Source of the DNA: Chloroflexota bacterium | Lineage (GTDB): Bacteria; Chloroflexota; Anaerolineae; Aggregatilineales; Phototrophicaceae | NCBI GenBank assembly: GCA_023430545.1 | Contig: JAEZAF010000067.1 | Span: 1 to 23,139, forward strand | Reading direction: 5' to 3' | Length of the DNA: 23,139 bases | Shown: piece by piece, positions 1-8,456 of the stretch | Layout: each line of letters begins with the position of its first letter | Numbering within the stretch: the stretch's first letter is position 1 | The notes under the pieces: model-generated | The model's database searches: none | The model's input: only the letters and a program-made list of their open reading frames with translations | Told to the model about the DNA's origin: nothing | Made by a program: the position numbers and the translations under genes

Positions 1-260
1 TCTTCGAACGCCTCGTGCAGCGCGAAGAAATCCGGGCCGGTCACATTCCAGTGATATTTGCGCAGCTTGGTGTAAAAGGTGAATTCGTCTGCCAGCGCCT
101 GACAGAAGAGATTCGCTACGCCCTGATTCGCCGACTGATCCAGCCCCAGATTGGCCTGAAGCTGCTGCGGTGCGCTGCCACGCTGCTTCCGCATCGACTT
201 GTCGCCACCGTTACTGGCATTTGCTGTCTTGGTTTTGCTGAGTGTGCCTGAACGTGCCAT
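1..260 (-). CDS. dps: Dps family DNA-binding ferritin-like protein (N-terminal part)
   Basis: Reading the minus strand from the ATG at 260 gives about 86 residues before the window edge cuts the gene. The recognisable core is LADEFTFYTKLRKYHWNVTG, followed by PDFFALHEAFEE. This is the first helix of the Dps family with the ferroxidase His in YHWN and the second His and acidic residues in LHEAFEE. Dps proteins form 12-subunit shells that oxidise and store iron and often bind DNA under oxidative stress or starvation. The first 30 residues are rich in Lys, Arg, Ser and Thr (MARSGTLSKTKTA), which resembles the DNA-binding tails of other Dps proteins. A purine-rich AAAGGA lies about 14 bases before the ATG. 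The rest of the gene is outside the window, so its length and remaining ligands cannot be checked. Confidence 0.88.
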   Translation of the reverse strand, partial: MARSGTLSKTKTANASNGGDKSMRKQRGSAPQQLQANLGLDQSANQGVANLFCQALADEFTFYTKLRKYHWNVTGPDFFALHEAFE

Positions 261-542
261 AGTGGACCGCGTTTCCTTTCAATATCCGATACGAAATACT
301 GTCTCCAGCATAGTGCTCACGTGTTAGATCTGAGTTAAAACCGCCCTTCTTTACAGCATTCTCTCAGCAGACGATCACGATTTAATCAGCTTTAAATACT
401 GAGCATGAGATGAGGCTGCGCTAATGAGACATTGGTAAACACAAAAGCGGCGGACCTTTGGGTCCACCGCCTTTGCGAAGCAGTAAATTTATTACCAAAA
501 TTACTGCTTATGCTACGGGATATCGCAGCCTGTCAAATGTGC
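261..542. other. Intergenic region between dps and the multicopper oxidase gene
   Basis: About 280 bases without a convincing gene. It must hold the dps promoter (minus strand), but I cannot point to a clear -35/-10 pair. The only clear structure is the terminator-like hairpin at 445-475. A plus-strand open frame starting at 432 runs into the oxidase gene and is an antisense shadow. Confidence 0.5.
445..475 (-). terminator. Rho-independent terminator-like hairpin after the multicopper oxidase gene
   Basis: On the minus strand GGCGGTGGACC and GGTCCGCC pair around a four-base CAAA loop, with one internal mismatch or bulge, and are followed by GCTTTTGTGTTT. It lies about 70 bases past the oxidase stop codon, in the right direction. 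The plus-strand reading also ends in CCTTT, so weak bidirectional action is possible. Confidence 0.6.
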
Positions 543-1592
543 TTAGGCAGGGTCCTGCACGACAAGTGCTGTGACCATCCCGAACATACCATCACGAGAT
601 TCTGCATGGCTGAGAATATGGCAGTGGAAAGCCCATGCACCCGGCTCGTCACAGTCCACGATGACATCATAACGCTCACCCGGTGCGATATTCAGTGTGT
701 CGCACATATAGGGTACGGGCAGCGGATAACCATCCTTGGAGATGACCAACTGCGGCATACCGTGCAGGTGCATCGGGTGGATCATCAGGCCTTCGTTCAT
801 GTAGCGGATACGAATCCGCTGGCCGAACTGGGCCACAATCGGCTGGGTATAGGGGAATGACTTGCCGTTGATGGTAAACCCAAGCGCGGAGTCATTCAGG
901 ATCATGATGTAATCGCCATCGACCACCGGTTCGCGGCTGGTGTCCTTCGGCTCGACGATGAACGCGCCGAGCAGACCACGGGTCACCTGTTCGGCGGCGT
1001 TGTGATGCGAGTGATACATGTGCGTTCCGGCATTGCGGATTTCAAATTCATAGGTGAAGGTGGAACCGGGGATGATCGGGTCCTGCGTGATGAACGGCAC
1101 ACCGTCCATCGAAACCGGCAGGCGCAGACCATGCCAGTGAACTGCCGTGCTTTCGTTCAGCTCGTTCTTGACGTGGATGCGAACCTTGTCGCCTTCCTTC
1201 ACGCGGATTTCCGGGCCGGGCACCATGCCGTTATAGGCAAAAGCCGGGTAAGTGACACCGACTTCGGTTTCCCAGTCGATTTCCTGGGCGACCAGCTCAA
1301 ATACCTTGACATCACCGTCCATCGTGTGTTCAAGCGGACGATGCCAGAAGGTCTCATCCTTGCCGATGTTATCGAGGAAAATCTGGATGCCTTCGCCGTG
1401 ATGGGCATCCATCTCGGCATAACCCATCTGCTGGGACGGGTTGTTCGATGTCGTACCAGCGTGGCTGGTCGTATGTTCCTGCGCGGAGACCTGTCCCGCG
1501 CCCAGTGCACCCAATGCGCCAGCAGTTCCAGCAGCGCCTACACCGAGCAGCTTCATAAAATCGCGGCGTTTTAACTGTTCCGTCACGTTCAT
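543..1592 (-). CDS. Tat-exported two-domain multicopper oxidase (laccase-like)
   Basis: I choose the ATG at 1592 (349 residues), preceded by AAGGAG, over an in-frame TTG at 1607. The N-terminus has a twin-arginine signal (KRRDFMKLLG, then a hydrophobic stretch ending VSA), so the folded copper protein is exported by Tat. Residues 40-70 are rich in His and Ser. Two cupredoxin domains follow. The first carries HWHG (His152, His154) and HSHH (His194, His196). The second carries HPMHLHG (His272, 275, 277) and FHCHILSH (His323, Cys324, His325, His329) with a Met at 336 or 339. Together these give a full T2/T3 trinuclear set and one T1 copper site, in domain 2 only. Three-domain laccases are usually longer, so this fits a two-domain enzyme that would need to oligomerise. 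The substrate cannot be read; phenols, Cu(I), Fe(II) or a cytochrome are all possible. It is divergent from a dihaem cytochrome c gene. Confidence 0.9.
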   Translation of the reverse strand: MNVTEQLKRRDFMKLLGVGAAGTAGALGALGAGQVSAQEHTTSHAGTTSNNPSQQMGYAEMDAHHGEGIQIFLDNIGKDETFWHRPLEHTMDGDVKVFELVAQEIDWETEVGVTYPAFAYNGMVPGPEIRVKEGDKVRIHVKNELNESTAVHWHGLRLPVSMDGVPFITQDPIIPGSTFTYEFEIRNAGTHMYHSHHNAAEQVTRGLLGAFIVEPKDTSREPVVDGDYIMILNDSALGFTINGKSFPYTQPIVAQFGQRIRIRYMNEGLMIHPMHLHGMPQLVISKDGYPLPVPYMCDTLNIAPGERYDVIVDCDEPGAWAFHCHILSHAESRDGMFGMVTALVVQDPA

Positions 1593-1705
1593 TTGCTCCT
1601 TGATCAAATCCCGTGTGACTGCGTTATCTCTCAGCAGCCTTTTACGATGAGGTTAATTTTATGATATAAGCTTAATCAATATCAGGGTAATTAGAAGAGA
1701 ATAAT

Positions 1706-1726
1706 CGTCACTGGTTTTTTGTGACG
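1706..1726. promoter_or_regulatory. Dyad in the divergent promoter region of the oxidase and cytochrome genes
   Basis: CGTCAC and GTGACG form a perfect 6-bp inverted repeat separated by nine mostly T bases. It lies in the roughly 215-base spacer between the two divergent genes. It could be an operator shared by both or a small hairpin in the cytochrome leader. No regulator can be assigned from sequence alone. Confidence 0.3.
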
Positions 1727-1808
1727 GAATTCACTACATTAGTTTGCATAGATGCCGATAATACTCACAATGTCGCGCGCGGACTTTATACCAGAGAGGA
1801 AGTAAATA

Positions 1809-2801
1809 ATGCAGAATTCACCCGGTGGGCAGACACCGGCCAACCCCAACGCCACATCAGGTGTGGCGGCCCTTGTTGTATTAATGATCTTTTTTGGCTT
1901 TGCTTTATGGATGCTGATCGGCACTACAAACTCCGGAAACCGCACGAATCAGACTGTGGCAGAGGTCCAGACCACCGAAGAAGCACCGCAGCCCACGCCC
2001 ACCAAGATTACCTCCCTGCCGACTGAAGCAGCCGTGGTTTATACCAGTGACGATGTGGAAAAGGGACGTACCTTCTTCAGCAGCACCTGTTCGGCCTGCC
2101 ATGCACCCAATGCACGCGGTATCATGGGTCTGGGGCCGGACCTGATCGAAAGTGAATTCGTCAACAGCCTCGATGACGAAGGACTGCACGACTTCATCGT
2201 CGTCGGTCGCCGCGCATTCGATCCCGACAATAAAACCGGTATCGAGATGCCTGCCAAGGGTGGTAACCCGTCCCTGACCGACGAGAATATCTACCAGATC
2301 ATCGCCTTCCTGCGCACCGAGGCGGATCCGTCCCTGCTGGGATCGGGTGACGCAGGCGGCACATCAGATGCCGGAACTGAGGAAGCCTCGGACAGCACCG
2401 CAGGCGAACACGACACGCATGACGCGAGTAATGTCACGCCTGAAGGCGCGGTCGTCAGCGCACCCACCACGGAACCCACAGCCAGCGGCCCGACGGCTGT
2501 CCCGACGGCGACTGTGGTCTTCGTCCCGCGTGACTTCAATCCTGAAGAAGCCTACAATCTGTCATGTGCTGGCTGCCACGGCATCAACGGTGAAGGCGTG
2601 GAAGGTTACGGCCCGGCGATTGTTGACAGCGAACTGCTGGAAGATCGCGATTCGCTGTTCGAGTTCCTCGTTAACGGGAACCCGGACGCTGATGTCGAGG
2701 CTGGAGAATTCCCGCACCCCATCCGCGAGAGCTACCCGTATCTGGATGATGAACAGCTTCAGGAAGTCATCGACTACGTTCTGGCGCTCGCTGGAGATTA
2801 A
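1809..2801 (+). CDS. Membrane-anchored dihaem cytochrome c
   Basis: The ATG at 1809 follows GAGAGGAAG at good spacing. The 330-residue product has one uncleaved N-terminal membrane segment (about 18-38), a Thr/Pro/Glu linker, and two class-I cytochrome c domains. Domain 1 (about 78-172) binds haem at CSACH (94-98), with Met147 in GIEMPAKGG as the likely sixth ligand. A Ser/Thr/Asp/His-rich linker of about 65 residues follows. Domain 2 (about 240-328) binds haem at CAGCH (253-257). In domain 2 the place where a Met is expected reads GEFPHPIRESYPYL. It has no Met, so His303 is a candidate ligand or the haem is five-coordinate. The protein should carry electrons on the outer face of the membrane. 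The divergent copper oxidase is a plausible partner, but this is inferred only from adjacency. Confidence 0.92.
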   Translation: MQNSPGGQTPANPNATSGVAALVVLMIFFGFALWMLIGTTNSGNRTNQTVAEVQTTEEAPQPTPTKITSLPTEAAVVYTSDDVEKGRTFFSSTCSACHAPNARGIMGLGPDLIESEFVNSLDDEGLHDFIVVGRRAFDPDNKTGIEMPAKGGNPSLTDENIYQIIAFLRTEADPSLLGSGDAGGTSDAGTEEASDSTAGEHDTHDASNVTPEGAVVSAPTTEPTASGPTAVPTATVVFVPRDFNPEEAYNLSCAGCHGINGEGVEGYGPAIVDSELLEDRDSLFEFLVNGNPDADVEAGEFPHPIRESYPYLDDEQLQEVIDYVLALAGD

Positions 2802-2865
2802 AACCGCAAAAGGTTAGCAGCGCAGCCCTACGCTGTTATAACCTCACCATAACACTGCACCCACT

Positions 2866-2903
2866 CAGGATCGAGGTCGTCAACTTTTGCGGCCTCGATC
2901 CTG
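2866..2903 (+). terminator. 11-bp perfect inverted repeat after the cytochrome gene
   Basis: CAGGATCGAGG (2866-2876) and CCTCGATCCTG (2893-2903) pair perfectly around a 16-base loop, 65 bases past the cytochrome stop. No U-run follows, only TGCTATTATGG, so it is either a weak terminator, an mRNA 3'-end stabiliser, or a regulatory site before the next gene. Confidence 0.4.
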
Positions 2904-2999
2904 TGCTATTATGGACACACTAAACTGGAATCTGGCTGCCTGCTGTCTTAAATCGCCCATCAGCACAGGTGGCTTTACACACGTCCATGATGATGCCCA

Positions 3000-5126
3000 A
3001 TGACCCAACTCCTGCGGACCTTCCGCCCTATACTGACCGCTGTACTGCTTTTTGTTTCACTTTCACTTGAGCTTCAGGCACAGCAGGCGCTGCCCACCAG
3101 CACACCAGTGCCGGTCGCCCTCCCACCTGCCGAGACGAATTTCAGCAGTGACCGGCTCGGTTTCGCGCACATCAGCGCGGCGGAAGGCGGCACACCGGAG
3201 ACACGCTATCAGCAGGCCAAAGCACTCGGCGCGTCGTGGAACCGCTATCCGATTTACTGGGATCGCGTCGAGACTGCGCCAAGCGTCTTTGACTGGCAGA
3301 ACTATGACGTACAGATCTCCGATGACCTGCGCCACGGCCTGAAGATCAACGCCATTCTGCTGGGGCGTCCCACCTTCCGCGCCGATGTGGAGGACAGCAA
3401 CCGTATTCAGGGGCTGAACGAGCCGATTTTCGCGGATGGCTCCGATTATCCCGGCGTGGATAAGACCATCAACCCGGCGAACCCGTGGGCGGTGTACGTC
3501 TACGAGACGGTGAACCGCTACAAACCCGGCGGTGTACTGGCACAGCAGGGTGCCATCGCCCGCACCAGTGGAATCAGCGTGTGGGAAATCTGGAATGAGC
3601 CGGACTTTGAGCTGTTCTGGAGCGCTGGCATCCCGACCTATGCCCGTCTGTTGAAAGTGGCCTACCTTGCCGCGCATCAGGCGGACCCGGAAGCGCAGGT
3701 GATGTTCGCCGGTCTGCTGTACAACGGCCAGTCGAACTGGCTGGCGCAGGTGCTGAAGATCTTCTCGCAGGACCCGTATCACGAGCAGTTCAACTGGTAC
3801 ATCGATCAGGTGGCCGTCCACAGCTACAGTGATCCGTGGCGCACTGGCTGGCTGGTGCTCAACGTCCGTCAGACCCTGATCGCCTACGGTCTGGATCGCC
3901 CGATCTGGGTCACCGAGACTGGCGTGCCAGTGTGGGATGATTATCCGGGGCCGACGTGGGCGGTCAGCACCAGCACGGAAGATGTCGCCCGCCGCCGTTC
4001 ACGCGCCACGCAGGAACAGCAGGGCTGGTTCGTCATCCAGAGCGCCGCCTATGCATGGTACGAAGGCGCGGATGTCGTCATCTTCCACCAGCTTTACGAC
4101 GACTGCGGCGATCAGCCTGCCGGGACCAACTTCCCGCCGCATGATGGCAGTGTCTGCACGACGACTGAAAACTGTCAGGGGGATGCGCACGGCTTCTTCC
4201 GCAACTGGTCGAACGCTGTATGCTTCAGCCAGCATCCGCAGCCGGGGACACCGCGCACCGCTGCCAATGCCTATCAACTGCTGGCACAAGTCTTTAACCG
4301 CCCGTTTGAACCCGGACGCCCCCTGAATCTGGGCCGGGATGTGGTGGCGCTTCAGTTCCGCCTGATGAGTCCTGACCGGCTGGGGGAACGCATCGTTGTG
4401 CTGTGGAATCGCACCTTCGAACCGGTACAGGTGCAGCTTGCCTCTGAAGGCACACAGGCGCAGTTAATCACGCTGGAAAACGCGGCCAGTCCCGAACCCG
4501 TTTTCCTCTCACCGGATGGTCAGATCCCGGTGTATGCCACAGCCGAAGTCGTGGAAGAAGGCACACCAACCCCCACACCGCAGATCGCGCGGACGCTGTC
4601 GGCCTATACCCTGATGCTGCCACCTGCTGCTCCCGATAACTATGTTGAGCTTCAGCCCGGTGCGGATGCCGCGATTGGCGGACCTCCCGTCATTCTGATC
4701 GAGCGCCCTGACGGCAGCATCCAGCCGATGACGTTTACATTCGACATCCCGATTGAGGCCATTGAAGCCCCGCTGGATGGCCCTATCCAGCCGACATCCG
4801 GCCCGGTTATCATGGCCCCCACGGCTGACCCGGCCAACGACACCCGCCCACCAGAGGCACAGTTCGTCCAGCTTCCGGCCACCAGCCCGCAGACTTTCAC
4901 AGTCGCATGGCAGGGAAGTGATAACAGCGGCATTGCCTCGTATACCATCTGGGTGCGGGAAAACGGCCAGAACTGGCGTGCATGGCTGGAGACATCTGAT
5001 ACACAGGCGGACTTCAGCGGACAGCCCGGCGGATTCTACGAATTCGACATCTGGGCGGTCGATCTGGCCGGCAACTGGTCCACCAACATCGAGCTTCAGC
5101 CGCGCACAGCGACCACAGTGGAGTAG
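3000..5126 (+). CDS. Secreted clan GH-A glycosidase-like protein with C-terminal Ig/FN3-like domain
   Basis: The 708-residue product begins with a signal peptide (hydrophobic 8-22, likely cleaved near LQAQQA) and a short Thr/Pro spacer. Residues about 50-435 form a TIM-barrel region typical of clan A. IWEIWNEP-type sequence (VWEIWNEPDF) puts the acid/base Glu at 200, and PIWVTETGVP puts the nucleophile Glu at 306. Other barrel marks are ASWNRYPIYWDRVE near 78-91 and VAVHSYSDPW near 271-280. Four Cys (369, 386, 392, 408) could form disulfides near the barrel's last strands. A beta-rich region follows, and residues about 635-700 (TFTVAWQGSDNSGIASYTIW onward) resemble an Ig/FN3-like module common in exported Chloroflexota proteins. 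I cannot assign a GH family; GH5- or GH39-like are possible. No strong ribosome site precedes the ATG. Confidence 0.8.
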   Translation: MTQLLRTFRPILTAVLLFVSLSLELQAQQALPTSTPVPVALPPAETNFSSDRLGFAHISAAEGGTPETRYQQAKALGASWNRYPIYWDRVETAPSVFDWQNYDVQISDDLRHGLKINAILLGRPTFRADVEDSNRIQGLNEPIFADGSDYPGVDKTINPANPWAVYVYETVNRYKPGGVLAQQGAIARTSGISVWEIWNEPDFELFWSAGIPTYARLLKVAYLAAHQADPEAQVMFAGLLYNGQSNWLAQVLKIFSQDPYHEQFNWYIDQVAVHSYSDPWRTGWLVLNVRQTLIAYGLDRPIWVTETGVPVWDDYPGPTWAVSTSTEDVARRRSRATQEQQGWFVIQSAAYAWYEGADVVIFHQLYDDCGDQPAGTNFPPHDGSVCTTTENCQGDAHGFFRNWSNAVCFSQHPQPGTPRTAANAYQLLAQVFNRPFEPGRPLNLGRDVVALQFRLMSPDRLGERIVVLWNRTFEPVQVQLASEGTQAQLITLENAASPEPVFLSPDGQIPVYATAEVVEEGTPTPTPQIARTLSAYTLMLPPAAPDNYVELQPGADAAIGGPPVILIERPDGSIQPMTFTFDIPIEAIEAPLDGPIQPTSGPVIMAPTADPANDTRPPEAQFVQLPATSPQTFTVAWQGSDNSGIASYTIWVRENGQNWRAWLETSDTQADFSGQPGGFYEFDIWAVDLAGNWSTNIELQPRTATTVE

Positions 5127-5153
5127 ACTTCTATCGATACCTCACCCCTAAAT

Positions 5154-5249
5154 CCCCTCTCCATTTCCGCTTCGCTTTGGAGAGAGGACTCATCTCGATG
5201 AGGTTAAAAAGCGCATAACACGTTCTAAGTTGCTACGCATGGGAGCAAC
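5154..5249. repeat. Cluster of three hairpins between convergent genes
   Basis: Three small inverted repeats fill the gap between the glycosidase stop and the esterase stop. CCTCTCC pairs with GGAGAGAGG (5156-5187), CTCAT-CTCG-ATGAG is a perfect tetraloop hairpin (5189-5202, followed by GTTAAAAAG), and GTTGCT pairs with AGCAAC (5229-5249). No long U-run follows, so termination is possible but not clear. The stretch at 5224-5241 resembles the region at 17552-17570, which suggests a dispersed intergenic repeat. Confidence 0.45.
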
Positions 5250-5274
5250 AGGAATGCTGCCCCGGCAATGGCCT

Positions 5275-6372
5275 CTATTCGCTTTCGGCTGGTTCTTCAG
5301 TTTCCTCGGCAGTCGCTTCCATAGTCGCTTCTGCATCGGCAGGGCTTCCCGCGCTGGTATGCCGCTGGAAGAAATTCCAGATCGCTACCGTTGCGTCAAA
5401 GTCCATTGATGTGCCGGTAATCTCGGGTTCACCCACGCTGAAGGGATGCCCCGGCCATGTATGGTCCCCGCCAACGACACCATACAGTGTGACTTCCGTA
5501 TCATCAGCACACTGATTGAACGTCTCGCGCCGCGCCTTGATCGAATCGTCAGGATCAACATCGAATTCCTCGGTGACGTTCGGCCCCTGCGCACACTCGT
5601 TATGCTCCGCCCAGTATTCGACCGAAGCCAGCGCCGACAGGTAACTGATATGCTCGCCGTTCCACGGTATGACAGAGTCGTTTGTCCCCAGCACCATCAT
5701 CACCGGCACAGGAGGAGCTTCGTCGCACTCGGCACGCTGATAACGTGGGAAAGTCGATGCCACCGACGCGACCGCCGCAATGCGGTCGGGCAGAAGACAG
5801 CCTAACCGGAAGGACATCATACCGCCCATCGAATATCCGGTGGAATAAATCCGCGCCGGGTCGATCTCAAACTGGCCGCTGACAAAATCCATCACATGTG
5901 TCAGATAGCTGACATCATCATTCGGATCAAAGAACGAACGACCATCCCCCCAACCACCGTTGATACCATCAGGATAGACCACGATGAACGTTTCGCGCTC
6001 CGCCACCAGATCAAAGCTCGTGACACCCTCTATCCAGGTGCCATTGCCTCCTGCACCATGCAGCACCATCACCAGCGGAACGGACTCGCCACGCGCCTCA
6101 GCATCAGGATAGCCACCGGGGATATAAATCCGAAACTGGCGCGTCCCAAGCTCGAATTTTTCCTGAACGGTGTAACTGCCCGGATCGGGATAATTCACAC
6201 CCTTTGCCAGTTCAACGGGGGCGGTCGGCTCGGCAGTAGGTTCTGCTGTCACTTCTGCCGTAACGCTAACATCGCCGGTCGGTATCGCAGGTTCATCTGT
6301 AGAGGTCTCCTGTGCCAGCAAACCAGTGCATGTCATAACAAGAGTCAGCATAAACAAGAAAATGCGGCGCAT
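5275..6372 (-). CDS. Secreted esterase of the PHB depolymerase / feruloyl esterase (LpqC) type
   Basis: The ATG at 6372 follows AAGGA at good spacing. The 365-residue product has a signal peptide (about 1-20, cleaved near LLA-QE) and a TAEPTAEPT spacer to about residue 55. An alpha/beta-hydrolase domain follows. The oxyanion region is LHGAGGNG (104-111), the nucleophile Ser181 lies in GYSMGG, the acid is probably Asp232 in LGTNDSVIPW, and the catalytic His304 lies in GGDHTWPG. Four Cys between 192 and 288 suggest disulfides. This motif set matches the extracellular poly(3-hydroxybutyrate) depolymerase/LpqC group, whose members cleave polyesters, feruloylated sugars or acetyl esters; the sequence does not decide among these. 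An acidic Glu/Thr tail ends the protein. It is convergent with the glycosidase gene, so a joint role in degrading polymers outside the cell is possible. Confidence 0.85.
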   Translation of the reverse strand: MRRIFLFMLTLVMTCTGLLAQETSTDEPAIPTGDVSVTAEVTAEPTAEPTAPVELAKGVNYPDPGSYTVQEKFELGTRQFRIYIPGGYPDAEARGESVPLVMVLHGAGGNGTWIEGVTSFDLVAERETFIVVYPDGINGGWGDGRSFFDPNDDVSYLTHVMDFVSGQFEIDPARIYSTGYSMGGMMSFRLGCLLPDRIAAVASVASTFPRYQRAECDEAPPVPVMMVLGTNDSVIPWNGEHISYLSALASVEYWAEHNECAQGPNVTEEFDVDPDDSIKARRETFNQCADDTEVTLYGVVGGDHTWPGHPFSVGEPEITGTSMDFDATVAIWNFFQRHTSAGSPADAEATMEATAEETEEPAESE

Positions 6373-6514
6373 GGCGTCATCCTTGAGATTGAGCGTTACA
6401 GGTCTATAACAGCGGATCAGAGGCGTCTGTCGGTCTGCTCTCTCTAAAGTCGGAAATCCGTCGGCATTGTTACTTTAGTGAGCTGGACACTGATTGATCC
6501 GTTTCAGATTATCT

Positions 6515-8347
6515 CTACTGATAACCCTGCGCCTGAAGATTGAATAACTCAGCGTACAGACCTTCGCGAGCCATCAGATCGGCATGGGTGCCGATTTCGA
6601 GGATCTGTCCATTCCCCAGCACGGCGATGCGATCCGCCATGCGCACCGTGCTGAAGCGGTGCGAGATAATCACCGAGGTCTTATCCTTCGTCAGCTCGAC
6701 AAAGCGCAGGAAGGTGTCATATTCCGCCTGTGCATCCAGCGCGGCGGTCGGCTCATCGAGGATGATGATCTCAGCATCGGCCATGTATGCCCGTGCCAGT
6801 GCAACCTTCTGCCACTGTCCGCCCGAAAGCTCGGTTCCGCTGCTGAAGCGTTTGCCCAACTGCTGATCGTAACGCGCAGGCAGCCCCTCGATCACCTCGT
6901 CGGCGAGGCTTTTGACGGCGGCCTGCTCCACCTGCGCCTGCGCCTCGACTCGCTCGATCATCCCGACGCCGATATTCTGACGCGCGGTGAAGTTGTACTG
7001 CACGAAATCCTGAAAGATGGCACTGAACAGCGTGCGGTACTGATCGGGATCAAAGGCGCGAATATCCGTGCCGTCGAACAGAATGCGCCCCGATGTGGGC
7101 TGATACAGTCCAAGCAGCAGCTTGATCAGTGTGGTCTTTCCTGATCCGTTGCGACCTACAAGGGCCAGTTTTTCAGCCGCGTGCAGTTCAAATGTCAGAT
7201 CACGGAAAACATCTTCATCTGCGCCCGGATAGCGGAAGCTGACATTCTCAAAGGTGATGCTGTGTGTCAGTGTCGAAGGCACGGGAAGCTGCGGCTCCAG
7301 GCGTGCGCCGGGTGAGACTTCCAGATCGATGAAGTCGAAGTAATCCTGAAGATACATCGCGCTGCTGGTGATACTGGTAAAGCGTGAGAAGATCCCCTGC
7401 ACCTTCCCCTGCAACCGGCTGAACGAGCCAGCCAGAAAGGTCAGGTCACCAAGCGTGATCAGCCCGTTGACAGCGCGAAAGATGATAATCCCATAGGCCA
7501 CATAATAACCAGCGCTTCCGATCAGGTTGAACAGCGTGCCCCATGCGGCGCGTCGGAGCGCCAGTGACCGGTTTTCACGGTAGAAGCGCTCGGCCAGCTC
7601 CGAAAAGCGCTGGCTGAGGTAGCCGGACAGGTTGAACAGCTTCACCTCTTTGGCGCTCTCATTGGTCGCACCGATGTACGCCAGATAATTGAGCATTCGC
7701 CGTTCCGGTGTCCAGCGCTTGGCAAGTGAATAAGTGGACCGGCTGAATTTCATCTCGCTGATAAAGGCAGGCACAATCGCCACGATCAGCAGCACGACCA
7801 GCCACGGGTCCACGACATACATCCCGACCACCAGAAAGCTGACCGTGACCAGATCCTGTGCCTGTGACAGTACCGAGGCAGTCAGATTGGTGCGGGCGGT
7901 CGTCTGACGCTGTGCCTGTTCCAGCTTGTCGTAAAACTCGGGGTCCTCAAGCTGCCACAGCTCCATCGCGGCGGCTTTTTCGATCAACTGCACCGATACC
8001 TGATTGGAATACAGCTCGACCACCAGCGAATCGGTCAGGGTGATGATGCGGTTCAGGACATCCGACAGCAGCACCAGCCCCAGTTCCAGCCCGATCAGCC
8101 ACCACAGCTCGCTCAGGTCCTCACTGGGTGTGGCGATCCGTGCCACGACGGTATCGATAATCAGCTTGCCGACGTACAGCAGCAGCACCGGTGTCACGGA
8201 CTGCACCAGCCGCACGGCGATGTTGATTCCGGTCAGCAGCGGGCTGGTATTCCAGATCAGGCGAAAAAAGCGGGGGATATAGCGCAGTGTGCCAAAACTG
8301 CTCAGAAATGAACCGGTTTCCTTAGGGGGTATACGTCCTGATCTCAT
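6515..8347 (-). CDS. ABC exporter, fused membrane and ATPase domains (half-transporter)
   Basis: The 610-residue product has a type-I exporter membrane domain (about 30-340, with hydrophobic segments near 40-62, 80-100, 165-195, 272-305) followed by a nucleotide-binding domain. Walker A is GRNGSGKTT (398-406), the signature is LSGGQ (507-511), Walker B is IIILDEP (527-533), and the switch His is 563 in IISHRFSTV. Such half-transporters work as dimers and export lipids, peptides or drugs; the substrate is not readable here. The ATG at 8347 has only a weak GGGA upstream. The gene lies about 110 bases after the MscS gene with a hairpin between, so it may have its own promoter. There is no adjacent partner half-transporter, which favours a homodimer. 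Confidence 0.93.
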   Translation of the reverse strand: MRSGRIPPKETGSFLSSFGTLRYIPRFFRLIWNTSPLLTGINIAVRLVQSVTPVLLLYVGKLIIDTVVARIATPSEDLSELWWLIGLELGLVLLSDVLNRIITLTDSLVVELYSNQVSVQLIEKAAAMELWQLEDPEFYDKLEQAQRQTTARTNLTASVLSQAQDLVTVSFLVVGMYVVDPWLVVLLIVAIVPAFISEMKFSRSTYSLAKRWTPERRMLNYLAYIGATNESAKEVKLFNLSGYLSQRFSELAERFYRENRSLALRRAAWGTLFNLIGSAGYYVAYGIIIFRAVNGLITLGDLTFLAGSFSRLQGKVQGIFSRFTSITSSAMYLQDYFDFIDLEVSPGARLEPQLPVPSTLTHSITFENVSFRYPGADEDVFRDLTFELHAAEKLALVGRNGSGKTTLIKLLLGLYQPTSGRILFDGTDIRAFDPDQYRTLFSAIFQDFVQYNFTARQNIGVGMIERVEAQAQVEQAAVKSLADEVIEGLPARYDQQLGKRFSSGTELSGGQWQKVALARAYMADAEIIILDEPTAALDAQAEYDTFLRFVELTKDKTSVIISHRFSTVRMADRIAVLGNGQILEIGTHADLMAREGLYAELFNLQAQGYQ

Positions 8348-8406
8348 TCAGTCCCGATCTGTTTAGCCGACGTGTAAACGTGTATCTGAAAATTTTTTAT
8401 AAACGC

Positions 8407-8426
8407 GGGCCGGAAAATTCCGGCCC
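8407..8426 (-). terminator. REP-like palindrome, probable terminator of the MscS gene
   Basis: GGGCCGGAAAATTCCGGCCC is a 9-bp perfect stem with a two-base centre. It lies 30 bases past the MscS gene stop. Read on the minus strand it is followed by GCGTTTATAAAAAATTTT. That tail is not an immediate U-run, so this may be an mRNA-stabilising or REP-type element rather than a strict terminator. Confidence 0.45.
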
Positions 8427-8456
8427 CTACATTATCAAACCAGCAGGTGCAGTATC

